Below are positions 45,639 through 55,985 of a DNA stretch of 64,000 nucleotides, in pieces. The notes below the pieces were generated by a model. That model made no database searches and was not told where the DNA came from. It worked only from the letters and a program-made list of their open reading frames with translations. The translations under genes were made by a program, and so were the position numbers. Location: positions 394,252-458,251 of the forward strand of contig NZ_PJZH01000002.1 of the NCBI RefSeq assembly GCF_002858715.1, in the 5' to 3' direction. How positions within the stretch are numbered: the first letter of the stretch is position 1; the number at the start of each line of letters is the position of its first letter. The stretch comes from Chimaeribacter coloradensis. Its GTDB lineage: Bacteria; Pseudomonadota; Gammaproteobacteria; Enterobacterales; Enterobacteriaceae.

Positions 45639-48446
45639 ATGCAGAACGGCGCAATGAAGGCCTGGCTGGATTCCTCCTATCTGGCGGGCGCGAACCAGTC
45701 TTACATAGAGCAGCTCTATGAAGACTTCTTAACCGATCCGGGCTCCGTAGAAGATAGCTGGCGTTCTATTTTCCAACAGCTACCCACCGCGGGTGTCAAA
45801 CCCGATCAGCTCCACTCAAAAACCCGGGATTACTTCCGCCGTCTGGCGAAGGATGCCTCCCGTTACTCCGCGGCGATCAACGATCCCGACACCGACGCCA
45901 AACAGGTGAAAGTGTTGCAGCTGATCAACGCCTTCCGCTTCCGCGGGCATCAGCAGGCTGATCTCGACCCCCTCGGGCTGTGGACGCGGGAAGAGGTGCC
46001 GGATCTTGACCCGGCCTACCACAACCTGACCGAAGCGGATTTCCAGGAGACGTTCAACGTCGGTTCCTTTGCCATCGGCAAAGAGACCATGCAGCTCGGC
46101 GAGCTGTACCAGGCGCTGAAACAGACCTATTGCGGCCCGATCGGCGCCGAATATATGCACATCACCAACACGGAAGAGAAACGCTGGATCCAGCAGCGCA
46201 TCGAATCCGCGGTGGGCCGCGCCTCCTTCAGCAGCGATGAGAAAAAGCGCTTCCTGAAAGAGCTGACGGCAGCAGAAGGGCTGGAACGCTACCTGGGCGC
46301 GAAATTCCCGGGCGCGAAACGCTTCTCGCTGGAAGGCGGCGACGCGCTGGTGCCGATGCTCAAAGAGATGATCCGCCACGCCGGTAAAAACGGCACCCGT
46401 GAAGTGGTGCTGGGCATGGCGCACCGCGGCCGCCTGAACGTGCTGATTAACGTGCTGGGCAAAAAGACCGAAGAGCTGTTTGACGAGTTCGCCGGTAAGC
46501 ACAAAGAGCACCTCGGCACCGGTGACGTGAAATACCACATGGGCTTCTCCTCCGACGTGGAAACCGAAGGCGGCATGGTGCACCTCGCCCTGGCCTTCAA
46601 CCCGTCGCACCTGGAGATTGTCAGCCCGGTGGTGATGGGCTCTGTGCGCGCCCGCCGCGACCGCCTCGACGAAGGCCGCAGCAACATGGTCTTGCCGATC
46701 ACCATCCACGGTGACGCCGCCATCGCCGGGCAGGGCGTGGTTCAGGAAACCCTGAACATGTCCCAGGCGCGCGGCTACGAAGTGGGCGGCACGGTACGCA
46801 TCGTGATCAACAACCAGGTGGGCTTCACCACCTCGAACCCACAAGATGCGCGCTCCACCGAATACTGTACTGACATCGCGAAAATGGTGCAGGCACCGAT
46901 TTTCCACGTGAATGCGGATGACCCGGAAGCGGTGGCCTTTGTCACCCGCCTGGCGTTGGATTTCCGTAACACCTTCAAGCGTGACGTGATGATCGATCTG
47001 GTGTGCTACCGCCGCCACGGCCATAACGAAGCGGATGAGCCGAGCGCGACCCAGCCGCTGATGTACGCCAAGATCAAGAAGCACCCGACGCCGCGCAAAC
47101 TCTATGCGGATCGCCTGAGCGAGACGCAGGTTGCCAGCCTGGAAGATGCCACGGAAATGATCAACCTCTACCGTGACGCGCTGGACCGCGGCGACTGTGT
47201 GGTGGAAGAGTGGCGTCCGATGAACATGCACTCCTTTACCTGGTCGCCGTACCTCAACCACGAGTGGGATGAACCCTACCCGAGCACCGTTGAGATGAAG
47301 CGCCTGCAGGAGCTGGCCCGCCGCATCAGCACCATCCCGGAAGGGATTGAGGTGCAGTCGCGCGTCGCCAAAATCTACAACGACCGCAAAGAGATGGCCG
47401 AAGGCAACAAAGCTTTTGACTGGGGCGGCGCGGAGAACCTGGCTTACGCCACGCTGGTGGACGAAGGGGTGCCGGTGCGCCTGTCGGGTGAAGACAGCGG
47501 CCGCGGCACCTTCTTCCACCGCCATGCGGTAGTGCACAACCAGAAAAACGGCGCCGTCTATGTGCCGCTGGCCAACATCCACAACAGCCAGGGCGAATTC
47601 CGCGTCTGGGACTCCGTGCTGTCGGAAGAGGCCGTGCTGGCGTTTGAATATGGCTACGCTACCGCAGAGCCGCGCACCCTGACCATCTGGGAAGCGCAGT
47701 TCGGTGACTTCGCCAACGGCGCGCAGGTGGTGATCGACCAGTTCATCAGCTCCGGCGAGCAGAAATGGGGCCGGATGTGCGGCCTGGTGATGCTGCTGCC
47801 GCACGGCTACGAAGGGCAGGGGCCGGAGCACTCCTCCGCACGCCTCGAGCGCTACCTCCAGCTCTGCGCTGAGCAGAATATGCAGGTGTGCGTGCCGTCA
47901 ACCCCGGCACAGGTTTACCACATGCTGCGTCGCCAGGCGCTGCGCGGGATGCGCCGCCCGCTGATCGTGATGTCGCCGAAATCCCTGCTGCGCCACCCGC
48001 TGGCGGTCTCCAGCCTGGATGAGCTGGCGAACGGCACCTTCGAACCGGCCATCGGTGAAGTGGATGCGCTCGACCCGAAACAGGTTAAACGTGTGGTGAT
48101 GTGCTCCGGGAAGGTCTACTACGACCTGCTGGAACAGCGCCGCAAAAACGAGCAGACCGATGTGGCGATTATCCGCATCGAGCAGCTCTATCCGTTCCCG
48201 CATCAGGCAGTGCAGGCGGTACTGGCGCAGTATGCCCACGTACACGACTTCGTCTGGTGCCAGGAAGAGCCGCTGAACCAGGGTGCCTGGTACTGCAGCC
48301 AGCACAACTTCCGTGAGGTGATTCCTTTCGGGGCTTCTTTACGTTACGCCGGGCGTGCGGCTTCTGCTTCGCCGGCCGTGGGCTATATGTCCGTTCACCA
48401 GAAGCAGCAACAAGATCTGGTTAATGACGCGCTGAACGTTGATTAA
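45639..48446 (+). CDS. sucA: 2-Oxoglutarate dehydrogenase E1 component
   Basis: Thiamine-diphosphate enzyme of the oxoglutarate dehydrogenase complex, decarboxylating 2-oxoglutarate and passing succinyl groups to SucB. 935 residues from ATG 45639 (MQNGAMKAWLDSSYL, matching E. coli; ATG 45636 is an alternative). The N-terminal segment binds E2; ThDP loops GMAHRGRLNVL, GDAAIAGQGVVQE and the C-terminal transketolase domain with GEDSGRGTFFHRH are present. Confidence 0.99.
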   Translation: MQNGAMKAWLDSSYLAGANQSYIEQLYEDFLTDPGSVEDSWRSIFQQLPTAGVKPDQLHSKTRDYFRRLAKDASRYSAAINDPDTDAKQVKVLQLINAFRFRGHQQADLDPLGLWTREEVPDLDPAYHNLTEADFQETFNVGSFAIGKETMQLGELYQALKQTYCGPIGAEYMHITNTEEKRWIQQRIESAVGRASFSSDEKKRFLKELTAAEGLERYLGAKFPGAKRFSLEGGDALVPMLKEMIRHAGKNGTREVVLGMAHRGRLNVLINVLGKKTEELFDEFAGKHKEHLGTGDVKYHMGFSSDVETEGGMVHLALAFNPSHLEIVSPVVMGSVRARRDRLDEGRSNMVLPITIHGDAAIAGQGVVQETLNMSQARGYEVGGTVRIVINNQVGFTTSNPQDARSTEYCTDIAKMVQAPIFHVNADDPEAVAFVTRLALDFRNTFKRDVMIDLVCYRRHGHNEADEPSATQPLMYAKIKKHPTPRKLYADRLSETQVASLEDATEMINLYRDALDRGDCVVEEWRPMNMHSFTWSPYLNHEWDEPYPSTVEMKRLQELARRISTIPEGIEVQSRVAKIYNDRKEMAEGNKAFDWGGAENLAYATLVDEGVPVRLSGEDSGRGTFFHRHAVVHNQKNGAVYVPLANIHNSQGEFRVWDSVLSEEAVLAFEYGYATAEPRTLTIWEAQFGDFANGAQVVIDQFISSGEQKWGRMCGLVMLLPHGYEGQGPEHSSARLERYLQLCAEQNMQVCVPSTPAQVYHMLRRQALRGMRRPLIVMSPKSLLRHPLAVSSLDELANGTFEPAIGEVDALDPKQVKRVVMCSGKVYYDLLEQRRKNEQTDVAIIRIEQLYPFPHQAVQAVLAQYAHVHDFVWCQEEPLNQGAWYCSQHNFREVIPFGASLRYAGRAASASPAVGYMSVHQKQQQDLVNDALNVD

Positions 48447-48462
48447 TACATAAGGATAGATA

Positions 48463-49692
48463 ATGAGTAGCGTAGATATTCTGGTTCCTGACCTCCCTGA
48501 ATCGGTCGCGGATGCTACCGTGGCCACCTGGCACAAAAAACCGGGTGATACCGTCGCGCGCGATGAAGTGCTGGTAGAAATCGAAACCGATAAAGTGGTG
48601 CTGGAAGTGCCGGCCTCTGAGGCGGGCATTCTGGACAGCGTACTGGAAGATGAAGGCGCCACCGTGACCTCGCGTCAGATCCTGGCGCGCCTGCGCCCGG
48701 GCAACAGCAGCGGCAAGCCGAGCGAAGAGAAGAGCCAGGCCAAGGAGCCGACCCCGGCCCAGCGCCAGACGGCAAGCCTGGAAGAGGAGAGCAACGACGC
48801 CCTCAGCCCGGCCATCCGCCGCCTGATCGCCGAACATAACCTCGATGCCTCCGCCATTAAAGGCAGCGGCGTCGGTGGCCGTCTGACCCGTGAAGACGTT
48901 GAGCAGTTCCTGGCGAAAGCCCGCGCTGACCAGCCGGCCGCCAAAGCGCCGGAAAGCGCCCCGGCCGCCAGCCCGGCCCCGGCCCTGGGCGGCCGCAGTG
49001 AAAAACGCGTCCCGATGACCCGCCTGCGCAAACGCGTGGCCGAGCGTCTGCTGGAGGCGAAAAACAGCACTGCGATGCTGACCACCTTCAACGAAATCAA
49101 CATGAAGCCGATCATGGATCTGCGCAAGCAGTACGGCGAAGCGTTTGAAAAACGCCACGGCGTGCGCCTGGGCTTCATGTCCTTCTACCTGAAAGCGGTC
49201 GTGGAAGCGCTGAAACGCTTCCCGGAAGTCAACGCCTCGATCGACGGCGAAGATGTGGTTTACCACAACTACTTCGACATCAGTATTGCCGTCTCCACGC
49301 CGCGCGGCCTGGTCACCCCGGTACTGCGTGATGTGGATACGCTGGGCATGGCAGACATCGAGAAGAGCATCAAAGAGCTGGCGGTGAAAGGGCGTGACGG
49401 CAAGCTGAAAGTGGAAGAGCTGACCGGCGGTAACTTCACCATCACCAACGGCGGGGTCTTCGGGTCACTGATGTCTACGCCGATCATCAACCCGCCGCAG
49501 AGCGCCATCCTGGGGATGCACGCCATCAAAGATCGCCCGATGGCGGTCAATGGCCAGGTGGTTATCCTGCCGATGATGTATCTGGCGCTCTCTTACGATC
49601 ACCGCCTGATCGACGGCCGCGAGTCCGTGGGCTTCCTGGTGACGATCAAAGAGATGCTGGAAGATCCGTCCCGCCTGCTGCTGGACGTCTAA
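48463..49692 (+). CDS. sucB: Dihydrolipoyl succinyltransferase (E2)
   Basis: Core of the oxoglutarate dehydrogenase complex. 409 residues: lipoyl domain with lipoylated K44 in [13 protein letters not shown], a linker rich in Ala/Pro, the peripheral-subunit-binding domain ([14 protein letters not shown]), and the catalytic acyltransferase domain ending in the [11 protein letters not shown] active-site motif. 16 bp after sucA. Confidence 0.99.
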   Translation: MSSVDILVPDLPESVADATVATWHKKPGDTVARDEVLVEIETDKVVLEVPASEAGILDSVLEDEGATVTSRQILARLRPGNSSGKPSEEKSQAKEPTPAQRQTASLEEESNDALSPAIRRLIAEHNLDASAIKGSGVGGRLTREDVEQFLAKARADQPAAKAPESAPAASPAPALGGRSEKRVPMTRLRKRVAERLLEAKNSTAMLTTFNEINMKPIMDLRKQYGEAFEKRHGVRLGFMSFYLKAVVEALKRFPEVNASIDGEDVVYHNYFDISIAVSTPRGLVTPVLRDVDTLGMADIEKSIKELAVKGRDGKLKVEELTGGNFTITNGGVFGSLMSTPIINPPQSAILGMHAIKDRPMAVNGQVVILPMMYLALSYDHRLIDGRESVGFLVTIKEMLEDPSRLLLDV

Positions 49693-49820
49693 GCCATTGC
49701 CGGGCACCGTGCGCGGTGCCCGATAACGTACACATGGTCGTGCCATGGCCCGGTACGCGGAATGTCCGCGGTGGGTCAGGGGGGCGGCTGAGTCTTTCAG
49801 ACCTGAATGGATAGAACATC

Positions 49821-50987
49821 ATGAACTTACACGAGTATCAGGCAAAACAACTTTTTGCACGGTATGGCCTGCCTGCGCCGACCGGTTATGCCTGCACGAC
49901 CCCGCGTGAAGCGGAAGAGGCGGCCTCCAAAATTGGTGCCGGCCCGTGGGTGGTAAAGTGCCAGGTACATGCCGGCGGCCGCGGTAAAGCGGGCGGCGTT
50001 AAAGTCGTGAAAAGCAAGGAAGAGATCCGCGCTTTCGCTGAGCAGTGGCTGGGCAAAAAACTGGTGACCTACCAGACAGATGCCAACGGCCAGCCGGTTC
50101 ACCAGATCCTGGTGGAAGCGGCAACCGACATCGAAAAAGAGCTGTACCTGGGTGCCGTGGTTGACCGCAGCTCCCGCCGCGTGGTGTTCATGGCGTCAAC
50201 TGAAGGCGGCGTGGAAATTGAGAAAGTGGCGGAAGAGACCCCGCACCTGATCCACAAAATGGCCCTCGACCCGCTGACCGGCCCGCAGCCGTACCAGGGC
50301 CGCGAGCTGGCCTTCAAACTCGGCCTGACCGGCAAACAGGTTCAGCAGTTCACCAAGATCTTTATGGGTCTGGCGAATATCTTCCTGGAGCGCGACCTGG
50401 CGCTGATCGAGATCAACCCGCTGGTGATCACCAAGCAGGGCGACCTGATCTGCCTCGACGGCAAACTGGGCGCGGACGGCAATGCCCTGTTCCGCCAGCC
50501 GGAACTGCGTGAAATGCAGGACCCGAGCCAGGAAGATGCCCGTGAAGCCCATGCAGCCCAGTGGGAGCTGAACTACGTGGCGCTGGACGGTAACATCGGC
50601 TGTATGGTGAACGGCGCCGGTCTGGCGATGGGCACCATGGACATCGTGAAACTGCACGGCGGTGACCCGGCCAACTTCCTCGACGTCGGCGGCGGCGCGA
50701 CCAAAGAGCGCGTGACCGAAGCGTTCAAAATCATCCTCTCTGACGAAAAAGTGAAAGCGGTCTTCGTCAACATCTTCGGCGGCATCGTGCGTTGCGACCT
50801 GATCGCAGACGGCATCATCGGTGCGGTTTCTGAAGTGGGTGTCAGCGTGCCGGTAGTGGTGCGTCTGGAAGGGAACAATGCCGAACTGGGTGCCCAGAAA
50901 CTGGCAGAAAGCGGCCTGAATATTATTGCAGCGACCAGCCTGACGGATGCGGCGCAGCGCGTTGTTGCGGCAGTGGAGGGGAAATAA
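49821..50987 (+). CDS. sucC: Succinyl-CoA synthetase, beta subunit
   Basis: ATP-grasp subunit that forms succinate and ATP from succinyl-CoA with SucD. 388 residues as in E. coli, beginning [27 protein letters not shown] (nucleotide loop) and [11 protein letters not shown] (succinate/phosphate site) are seen. It follows sucB by 128 bp without a clear terminator and overlaps sucD by one base. Confidence 0.99.
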   Translation: MNLHEYQAKQLFARYGLPAPTGYACTTPREAEEAASKIGAGPWVVKCQVHAGGRGKAGGVKVVKSKEEIRAFAEQWLGKKLVTYQTDANGQPVHQILVEAATDIEKELYLGAVVDRSSRRVVFMASTEGGVEIEKVAEETPHLIHKMALDPLTGPQPYQGRELAFKLGLTGKQVQQFTKIFMGLANIFLERDLALIEINPLVITKQGDLICLDGKLGADGNALFRQPELREMQDPSQEDAREAHAAQWELNYVALDGNIGCMVNGAGLAMGTMDIVKLHGGDPANFLDVGGGATKERVTEAFKIILSDEKVKAVFVNIFGGIVRCDLIADGIIGAVSEVGVSVPVVVRLEGNNAELGAQKLAESGLNIIAATSLTDAAQRVVAAVEGK

Positions 50988-51859
50988 TGTCCATTTTAAT
51001 CAATAAAGAGACCAAAGTAATCTGTCAGGGCTTCACCGGCAGCCAGGGCACGTTCCACTCCGAGCAGGCGATCGCCTACGGAACCAAAATGGTCGGCGGC
51101 GTCACGCCGGGCAAAGGCGGCACCGAGCACCTCGGCCTGCCGGTGTTCAACACCGTGCGTGAAGCGGTTGAGCAGACCGGTGCCACCGCGTCTGTTATCT
51201 ACGTACCGGCCCCGTTCTGTAAAGACTCTATCCTGGAAGCGCTGGATGCCGGCATTAAGCTGATCATCTGCATCACCGAAGGCATCCCGACGCTGGATAT
51301 GCTGGTGGTGAAAGCCAAGCTGGAGCAGACTGACGCGCGCATGATCGGCCCGAACTGCCCGGGTGTGATCACCCCGGGTGAGTGCAAAATCGGCATCATG
51401 CCGGGCCACATCCACAAGCCGGGCAAAGTGGGCATCGTCTCCCGCTCCGGTACCCTGACCTATGAAGCGGTGAAACAGACCACGGATTACGGTTTCGGCC
51501 AGTCAAGCTGCGTCGGTATCGGCGGCGACCCGATCCCGGGCTCCAACTTCATCGACATTCTGAAGCTGTTCCAGGAAGACCCGCAGACCGAAGTGATCGT
51601 CATGATCGGTGAAATCGGCGGTAACGCGGAAGAAGAAGCGGCGGCGTACATCAAAGAGCACGTCACCAAGCCGGTGGTCGGCTACATCGCCGGTGTGACC
51701 GCGCCGAAAGGCAAACGCATGGGCCATGCCGGTGCGATCATCGCCGGCGGCAAAGGCACGGCGGATGACAAATTCGCCGCGCTGGAAGCAGCCGGTGTGA
51801 AAACCGTGCGCAGCCTGGCAGACATCGGCGAAGCGGTGAAATCCCTGCTGCCGAACTGA
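50987..51859 (+). CDS. sucD: Succinyl-CoA synthetase, alpha subunit
   Basis: 290 residues, CoA-binding ([16 protein letters not shown]) and ligase domains; the phosphohistidine is in [14 protein letters not shown] near residue 247. It ends the sdhCDAB-sucABCD operon and is followed by a strong terminator. Confidence 0.99.
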   Translation: MSILINKETKVICQGFTGSQGTFHSEQAIAYGTKMVGGVTPGKGGTEHLGLPVFNTVREAVEQTGATASVIYVPAPFCKDSILEALDAGIKLIICITEGIPTLDMLVVKAKLEQTDARMIGPNCPGVITPGECKIGIMPGHIHKPGKVGIVSRSGTLTYEAVKQTTDYGFGQSSCVGIGGDPIPGSNFIDILKLFQEDPQTEVIVMIGEIGGNAEEEAAAYIKEHVTKPVVGYIAGVTAPKGKRMGHAGAIIAGGKGTADDKFAALEAAGVKTVRSLADIGEAVKSLLPN

Positions 51860-51933
51860 GCCGCACCCGCGCATAACCCATCAGGATAACCCGTTATCCC
51901 GATACAGAGGCCACCGTAAGGTGGCCTTTTTTA
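51860..51933 (+). ncRNA. sucD 3' UTR, possible SdhX-type small RNA
   Basis: The 3' UTR has a first hairpin GGATAA-CCCG-TTATCC (51884-51899) and then a terminator hairpin with T run. In E. coli the same 3' UTR is processed to SdhX (RybD), an Hfq-binding sRNA that links TCA flux to acetate metabolism. The architecture is similar; the seed region could not be compared, so this is a candidate only. Confidence 0.4.
51908..51933 (+). terminator. Rho-independent terminator of the sdh-suc operon
   Basis: Stem AGGCCACC (51908-51915) / GGTGGCCT (51920-51927), loop GTAA, then six T. Confidence 0.92.
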
Positions 51934-51974
51934 TGGCAGAAAAAGCGGGATAAAGGGATAAGCGCCGCCGCAGG

Positions 51975-51996
51975 CCTGCCCCCGGGTGGGGGCAGG
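51975..51996. terminator. GC hairpin after the phospholipase gene
   Basis: CCTGCCCCC (51975-51983) / GGGGGCAGG (51988-51996), loop GGGT. It lies 26 bp past the minus-strand stop of the phospholipase-like gene. No T run, so a weak or Rho-assisted end. Confidence 0.5.
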
Positions 51997-52021
51997 GGTA
52001 CGGGCAGACGTCACGGGCAGG

Positions 52022-53659
52022 TCAATAAGCGGCGAGATTGCCATGGCCGGAGGCGCTGCTGTTGCTGTCCATGCTGGTCGATTGCTTGGTCACCGGCTGG
52101 AAATCGACCACCATGTTAAAGTGAGAGAGGTAGTTGCCCGGGATCGACTGGGCAGCGCTGATAATCTCTTCAGGTGCATCCGTCAATGCCGGCATGACAG
52201 GGGTGTCACCGTCACTCTGGCCGGAGGCCGTGGCCGCCGCACCGCTGGCTTTCTCCAGCGCAAAAGTCTGGTCAGCGCCTGGGGCATAGCAGGTGCGCAG
52301 AGACAGGCTGAGTTTATCGTCACTTAACGTCAGGCAACGCTGGGTGCCGGACAACCAGCTGCGCAGCCGGCCGCGATCGCCGCTCCATTTCTGATTGTTG
52401 CTCCCGCTGCAAGGCCAGAAAATGATCGACGCATTCTCTTTATTCTTACCGTCTTTAACGTCCAGGCATTGGTTGCCAAGTTTCAGCTGGTCATGTTCAA
52501 GGTGAATGCGCTGTTTCTCCGGCACCGGGCTGCCGCACCGTTCAACTATCGCTTTTGCCCCTTTCACATTCGGCGTGCTCCCTTGCGTGGCTACGCACTG
52601 GCCGGTGGATTTCAGCAACAATTGATGATGGGTAAAGTTATCCCGGTTTTTACTGATGATTGACTGAATCAGCCCTTTGCCGGGGAAGTCTGCGGCAATA
52701 ATCCCGGTATCGGTAATATTATCGTTATTATTAAGGTAGTTTTTTGTTAACGTATTGGTGCCTTCAAAAGCGATGGTACAAATACCGATAAAACAGGAGA
52801 CGCGGGGGAAGTCCGGGTAGCGATGTTTCCAGCCCGGCGTGGTCAGGCCGGTGGCGAGGCGACCCGCTGAGGTGCCGGCGCTGGAGTGGCCGCTGGCGAC
52901 AAAATAGGGGAAGGAGCCGCCGGAGCCGCTCAGGTGGTTAATGGTAATGTTACTGTTCGTATTACTGCTGTTAATAAAGTCCTTTATCTTTTCCCATTTA
53001 CTGTATTGAGACCAGTTGGTTTTCATCTGGTAATCATCTTGTTTAGCGATATCGCTAAAATTATACCCCTGCGCATTCCCGGATAAACCATCATAAATGA
53101 CCACGATTTTTCCGCGCATCTCTCCCAGGGTTGGCTGTTTATTTCCCATAAAAGTCCGGGGGAATTTAAAGGCCTTATTGTATTTTTGGAAATAGGCATC
53201 CAGGGTTTCATTTATCGTGCGGGTATTATCAGCCGGCTTATGCTCCTCTTTAATCCGCATAAATACGGTTTCACTAGGGTTAGCCGCGAGGAATGCCGTG
53301 GTTTGCGAGAGCACATCATCAAAATTCAGATGCTGATAGACGGAGCCGTGGTGGATGGCAAAGTGGTTATCGATGTGGCGCACGCGGATATCCAGGTAGC
53401 GAATACCGGCGTTCAGCTGCTGGCTGATGGTCATCACCTGGTTAGCGATGGCGGCACCGCCATACCGGGAGCCGGAATCATGGGTGCCGGGAATGCTTAA
53501 CCGGCCCAGCGGCGTGCTGTCTTCAATATCACTCATCCAGCGGGTGCGGGAATAGTCCATATAACTTGAGTCATGGCTATAACCGTCATCCTTATGGGCC
53601 TGTGCTGTTCCGCAAAGCATGGCCAGCAGCGGAATAGCCAGCAATGTAAATTTATTCAT
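52022..53659 (-). CDS. Secreted PI-PLC X-domain protein with ricin-type lectin domain
   Basis: 545 residues. A signal peptide (residues 1-21, ending GTAQA) precedes a phosphatidylinositol-specific phospholipase C X domain (about 40-330): general acid/base histidines H60 in SIPGTHDSGS and H104 in AIHHGSVYQ, plus TVFMRIKEEH and GKIVVIYDG. From about residue 345 is a ricin B-type beta-trefoil (STGQCVATQG, NQCLDVKDGKN, SNNQKWSGD) with paired cysteines. Such enzymes cleave inositol lipids or GPI anchors of eukaryotic targets, or other phosphodiesters. It has lower GC and rarer codons than its core neighbours and interrupts the sucD-cydA order, so recent acquisition is likely. Substrate unknown. 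Confidence 0.88.
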   Translation of the reverse strand: MNKFTLLAIPLLAMLCGTAQAHKDDGYSHDSSYMDYSRTRWMSDIEDSTPLGRLSIPGTHDSGSRYGGAAIANQVMTISQQLNAGIRYLDIRVRHIDNHFAIHHGSVYQHLNFDDVLSQTTAFLAANPSETVFMRIKEEHKPADNTRTINETLDAYFQKYNKAFKFPRTFMGNKQPTLGEMRGKIVVIYDGLSGNAQGYNFSDIAKQDDYQMKTNWSQYSKWEKIKDFINSSNTNSNITINHLSGSGGSFPYFVASGHSSAGTSAGRLATGLTTPGWKHRYPDFPRVSCFIGICTIAFEGTNTLTKNYLNNNDNITDTGIIAADFPGKGLIQSIISKNRDNFTHHQLLLKSTGQCVATQGSTPNVKGAKAIVERCGSPVPEKQRIHLEHDQLKLGNQCLDVKDGKNKENASIIFWPCSGSNNQKWSGDRGRLRSWLSGTQRCLTLSDDKLSLSLRTCYAPGADQTFALEKASGAAATASGQSDGDTPVMPALTDAPEEIISAAQSIPGNYLSHFNMVVDFQPVTKQSTSMDSNSSASGHGNLAAY

Positions 53660-54377
53660 AAAACGTTATACCTTTAATTAACAGGGAGCGGGGGGAATAT
53701 AAACGGGCGCGATTCTAAAAGCCCCCGATAATAGCGTCAATAAATAGCCGGTAAATACGCCGGGTTGGGATATTTTCCGCGTGATAATTGGGAACTCTTC
53801 CCTGAACTATTTATTATCTTATGGGTGAATAGCGGTTTTATTGACCATCTCATGCGGGATATAGTTGTTATCATTGTGTTTCGGTTTTTAACAATTCTAA
53901 CAAGTAAAACCAAATTCAAGCGTTAAGAATGAAACTGGCAACAAAACTGATACAACGCAATTTTTTGTGTGGCACAAAAGTAAATGAATTGATTTTAATT
54001 GATTTAGATCAAGTTTCGTTATGCGCCTTATTTGCGAGAATTTGATCAGCTCAGAAAAAGTAAACAATCCTCAAAAAGGCCTATTTATTGTGAGGGTATA
54101 GCGGCGTACTATATCCGCGCTTAAAAGCCGCTGAGAAAAAACAGCACAGCGCTGTTAATAAAGCAGGAGAGTTAAAAAAGCAGGAGAGTTAAAAACGGTA
54201 AGTTTTTAATGACCCTGAATATCGTCTTTGTTGCCCGAAAGTCCTCCGCTTCCCGCGCCGGCAGGGGAGGGCGTTCCGGCAGCATTTTTTTGGGTACACA
54301 CTGCGGGTTAACCGGTTTCGCTGCGGTGGCCTGCGCACCATGGGTTGAAGTCTTCCTGCGAGAGGCAAGGAGTCATT
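53660..54377. other. Phospholipase / cydA divergent intergenic region
   Basis: 718 bp, AT-rich from about 53700 to 54060. No gene is supported: an open frame starting near 54209 runs into cydA in the wrong frame. It should hold the cydA promoters and ArcA sites as in E. coli, plus the promoter of the secreted phospholipase. The FNR box is given separately. A tandem repeat GCAGGAGAGTTAAAAA occurs twice (about 54163 and 54180). Confidence 0.55.
53999..54012 (+). promoter_or_regulatory. FNR box upstream of cydA
   Basis: TTGAT-TTAG-ATCAA is an exact FNR consensus (TTGAT-N4-ATCAA). It lies 366 bp before the cydA start. In E. coli FNR represses cydAB in strict anaerobiosis while ArcA activates it in low oxygen. 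Confidence 0.85.
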
Positions 54378-55973
54378 ATGTTGGATGTTGTCGAGCTGTC
54401 ACGTTTACAGTTTGCCCTCACAGCCATGTACCATTTCCTGTTTGTCCCGCTGACGCTCGGTATGGCGTTTCTGCTGGCGATCATGGAAACGGTGTATGTG
54501 CTGTCGGGCAAACAGATCTACAAAGATATGACCAAATTCTGGGGCAAGCTGTTTGCGGTCAACTTCGCCCTGGGGGTCGCAACCGGCCTGACCATGGAGT
54601 TCCAGTTCGGGACGAACTGGTCCTACTTTTCCCACTACGTCGGCGACATCTTTGGCGCGCCGCTGGCCATTGAAGGGCTGATGGCCTTTTTCCTGGAGTC
54701 CACACTGGTGGGCCTGTTCTTCTTTGGCTGGGATCGCCTGAGTAAAGTGCAGCACATGACGGTGACCTGGCTGGTGGCGCTCGGCTCCAACCTCTCGGCG
54801 CTCTGGATCCTGGTCGCCAATGGCTGGATGCAGAACCCGATCGCCTCGGAGTTCAACTACGAAACCATGCGTATGGAGATGGTCAGCTTCGCCGACCTGG
54901 TGTTCAACCCGGTAGCGCAGGTGAAGTTCGTGCATACCGTGGCGGCCGGTTACTGCACCGGCGCGATGTTCATCATGGGCATCAGCTCCTATTACCTGCT
55001 GAAAGGGCGCGATCTGGCGTTTGCCAAACGTTCCTTCGCCATTGCCGCCAGTTTCGGCATGGCGGCGGTGCTCTCGGTGATTGTGCTGGGGGATGAGTCC
55101 GGCTATGAGATGGGCGATGTGCAGAAGGTCAAACTGGCGGCGATTGAAGCGGAGTGGGAGACGCAGCCCGCGCCGGCTAATTTCACGCTGATCGGCCTGC
55201 CGGATCAGGACAATATGGAGAACCACTACAGCCTCCAGATCCCGTACCTGCTGGGCATCATTGCCACCCGCTCTGTGGATCAGCAGGTCACCGGCCTGCG
55301 TGAGCTGATGGGCCAGCATGAGCTGCGCATCCGTAACGGGATGAAAGCCTATTCGCTGCTGGAAGCGCTGCGCGCCGGTAACACCGACCCGGCAGTGCGC
55401 GAGGCGTTCAACCGCAGCAAGCAGGATCTCGGCTACGGCATGTTGCTCAAACGCTATACCGACACCATCACCGACGCCACCGACGAGCAGATTGCGCAGG
55501 CCACCAAAGACTCTATCCCACGGGTGGCTCCGCTTTACTTCTCGTTCCGCATTATGGTGGCCTGCGGCGTGATGATGCTGCTGGTGATCGGCGTCTCCTT
55601 TATTACCGTGCTGCGCGGGCGCATCGGCCGGATGCGCTGGCTGCACCGCGCCGCGCTCTACGCCATCCCGCTGCCGTGGATCGCCATCGAGTCCGGCTGG
55701 TTTGTGGCAGAGTATGGCCGCCAGCCCTGGGCGATTGGTGAGGTGCTGCCGACCGCGGTGGCGAACTCCTCCCTGACCGCCGGTGACATTCTTTTCTCGA
55801 TGCTGTTGATCTGCGGCCTTTACACCCTGTTCCTGGTGATTGAAATGTACCTGATGTTCAAATTTGCCCGCCTGGGGCCGAGCAGCCTGAAGACCGGCCG
55901 CTACCACTTTGAACAGCCGGCGGTCGCCGAGCCGGTTCCCACCCTTATTGCCACCCAGCCGCAGGTTCAGTAA
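54378..55973 (+). CDS. cydA: Cytochrome bd-I ubiquinol oxidase subunit I
   Basis: Quinol-oxidising, heme-bearing subunit of the high-affinity terminal oxidase. 531 residues; [22 protein letters not shown] carries the heme ligand H19. The long periplasmic Q-loop ([28 protein letters not shown]) and C-terminal helices are conserved. ATG 54378 follows AAGGAG by 5 nt; a longer upstream frame starting at 54345 is not coding. Confidence 0.98.
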   Translation: MLDVVELSRLQFALTAMYHFLFVPLTLGMAFLLAIMETVYVLSGKQIYKDMTKFWGKLFAVNFALGVATGLTMEFQFGTNWSYFSHYVGDIFGAPLAIEGLMAFFLESTLVGLFFFGWDRLSKVQHMTVTWLVALGSNLSALWILVANGWMQNPIASEFNYETMRMEMVSFADLVFNPVAQVKFVHTVAAGYCTGAMFIMGISSYYLLKGRDLAFAKRSFAIAASFGMAAVLSVIVLGDESGYEMGDVQKVKLAAIEAEWETQPAPANFTLIGLPDQDNMENHYSLQIPYLLGIIATRSVDQQVTGLRELMGQHELRIRNGMKAYSLLEALRAGNTDPAVREAFNRSKQDLGYGMLLKRYTDTITDATDEQIAQATKDSIPRVAPLYFSFRIMVACGVMMLLVIGVSFITVLRGRIGRMRWLHRAALYAIPLPWIAIESGWFVAEYGRQPWAIGEVLPTAVANSSLTAGDILFSMLLICGLYTLFLVIEMYLMFKFARLGPSSLKTGRYHFEQPAVAEPVPTLIATQPQVQ

Positions 55974-55985
55974 AGGAGCGCCACA

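Noticed and set aside
45816..47831. 671-codon minus-strand open frame opposite sucA
   Set aside because: Shadow of a highly expressed gene; His/Val/Phe-rich with no recognisable domain.
54209..54377. Leader peptide gene upstream of cydA
   Set aside because: The open frame from 54209 runs 155 codons into cydA in another frame, has poor ribosome site and no resemblance to known leaders.
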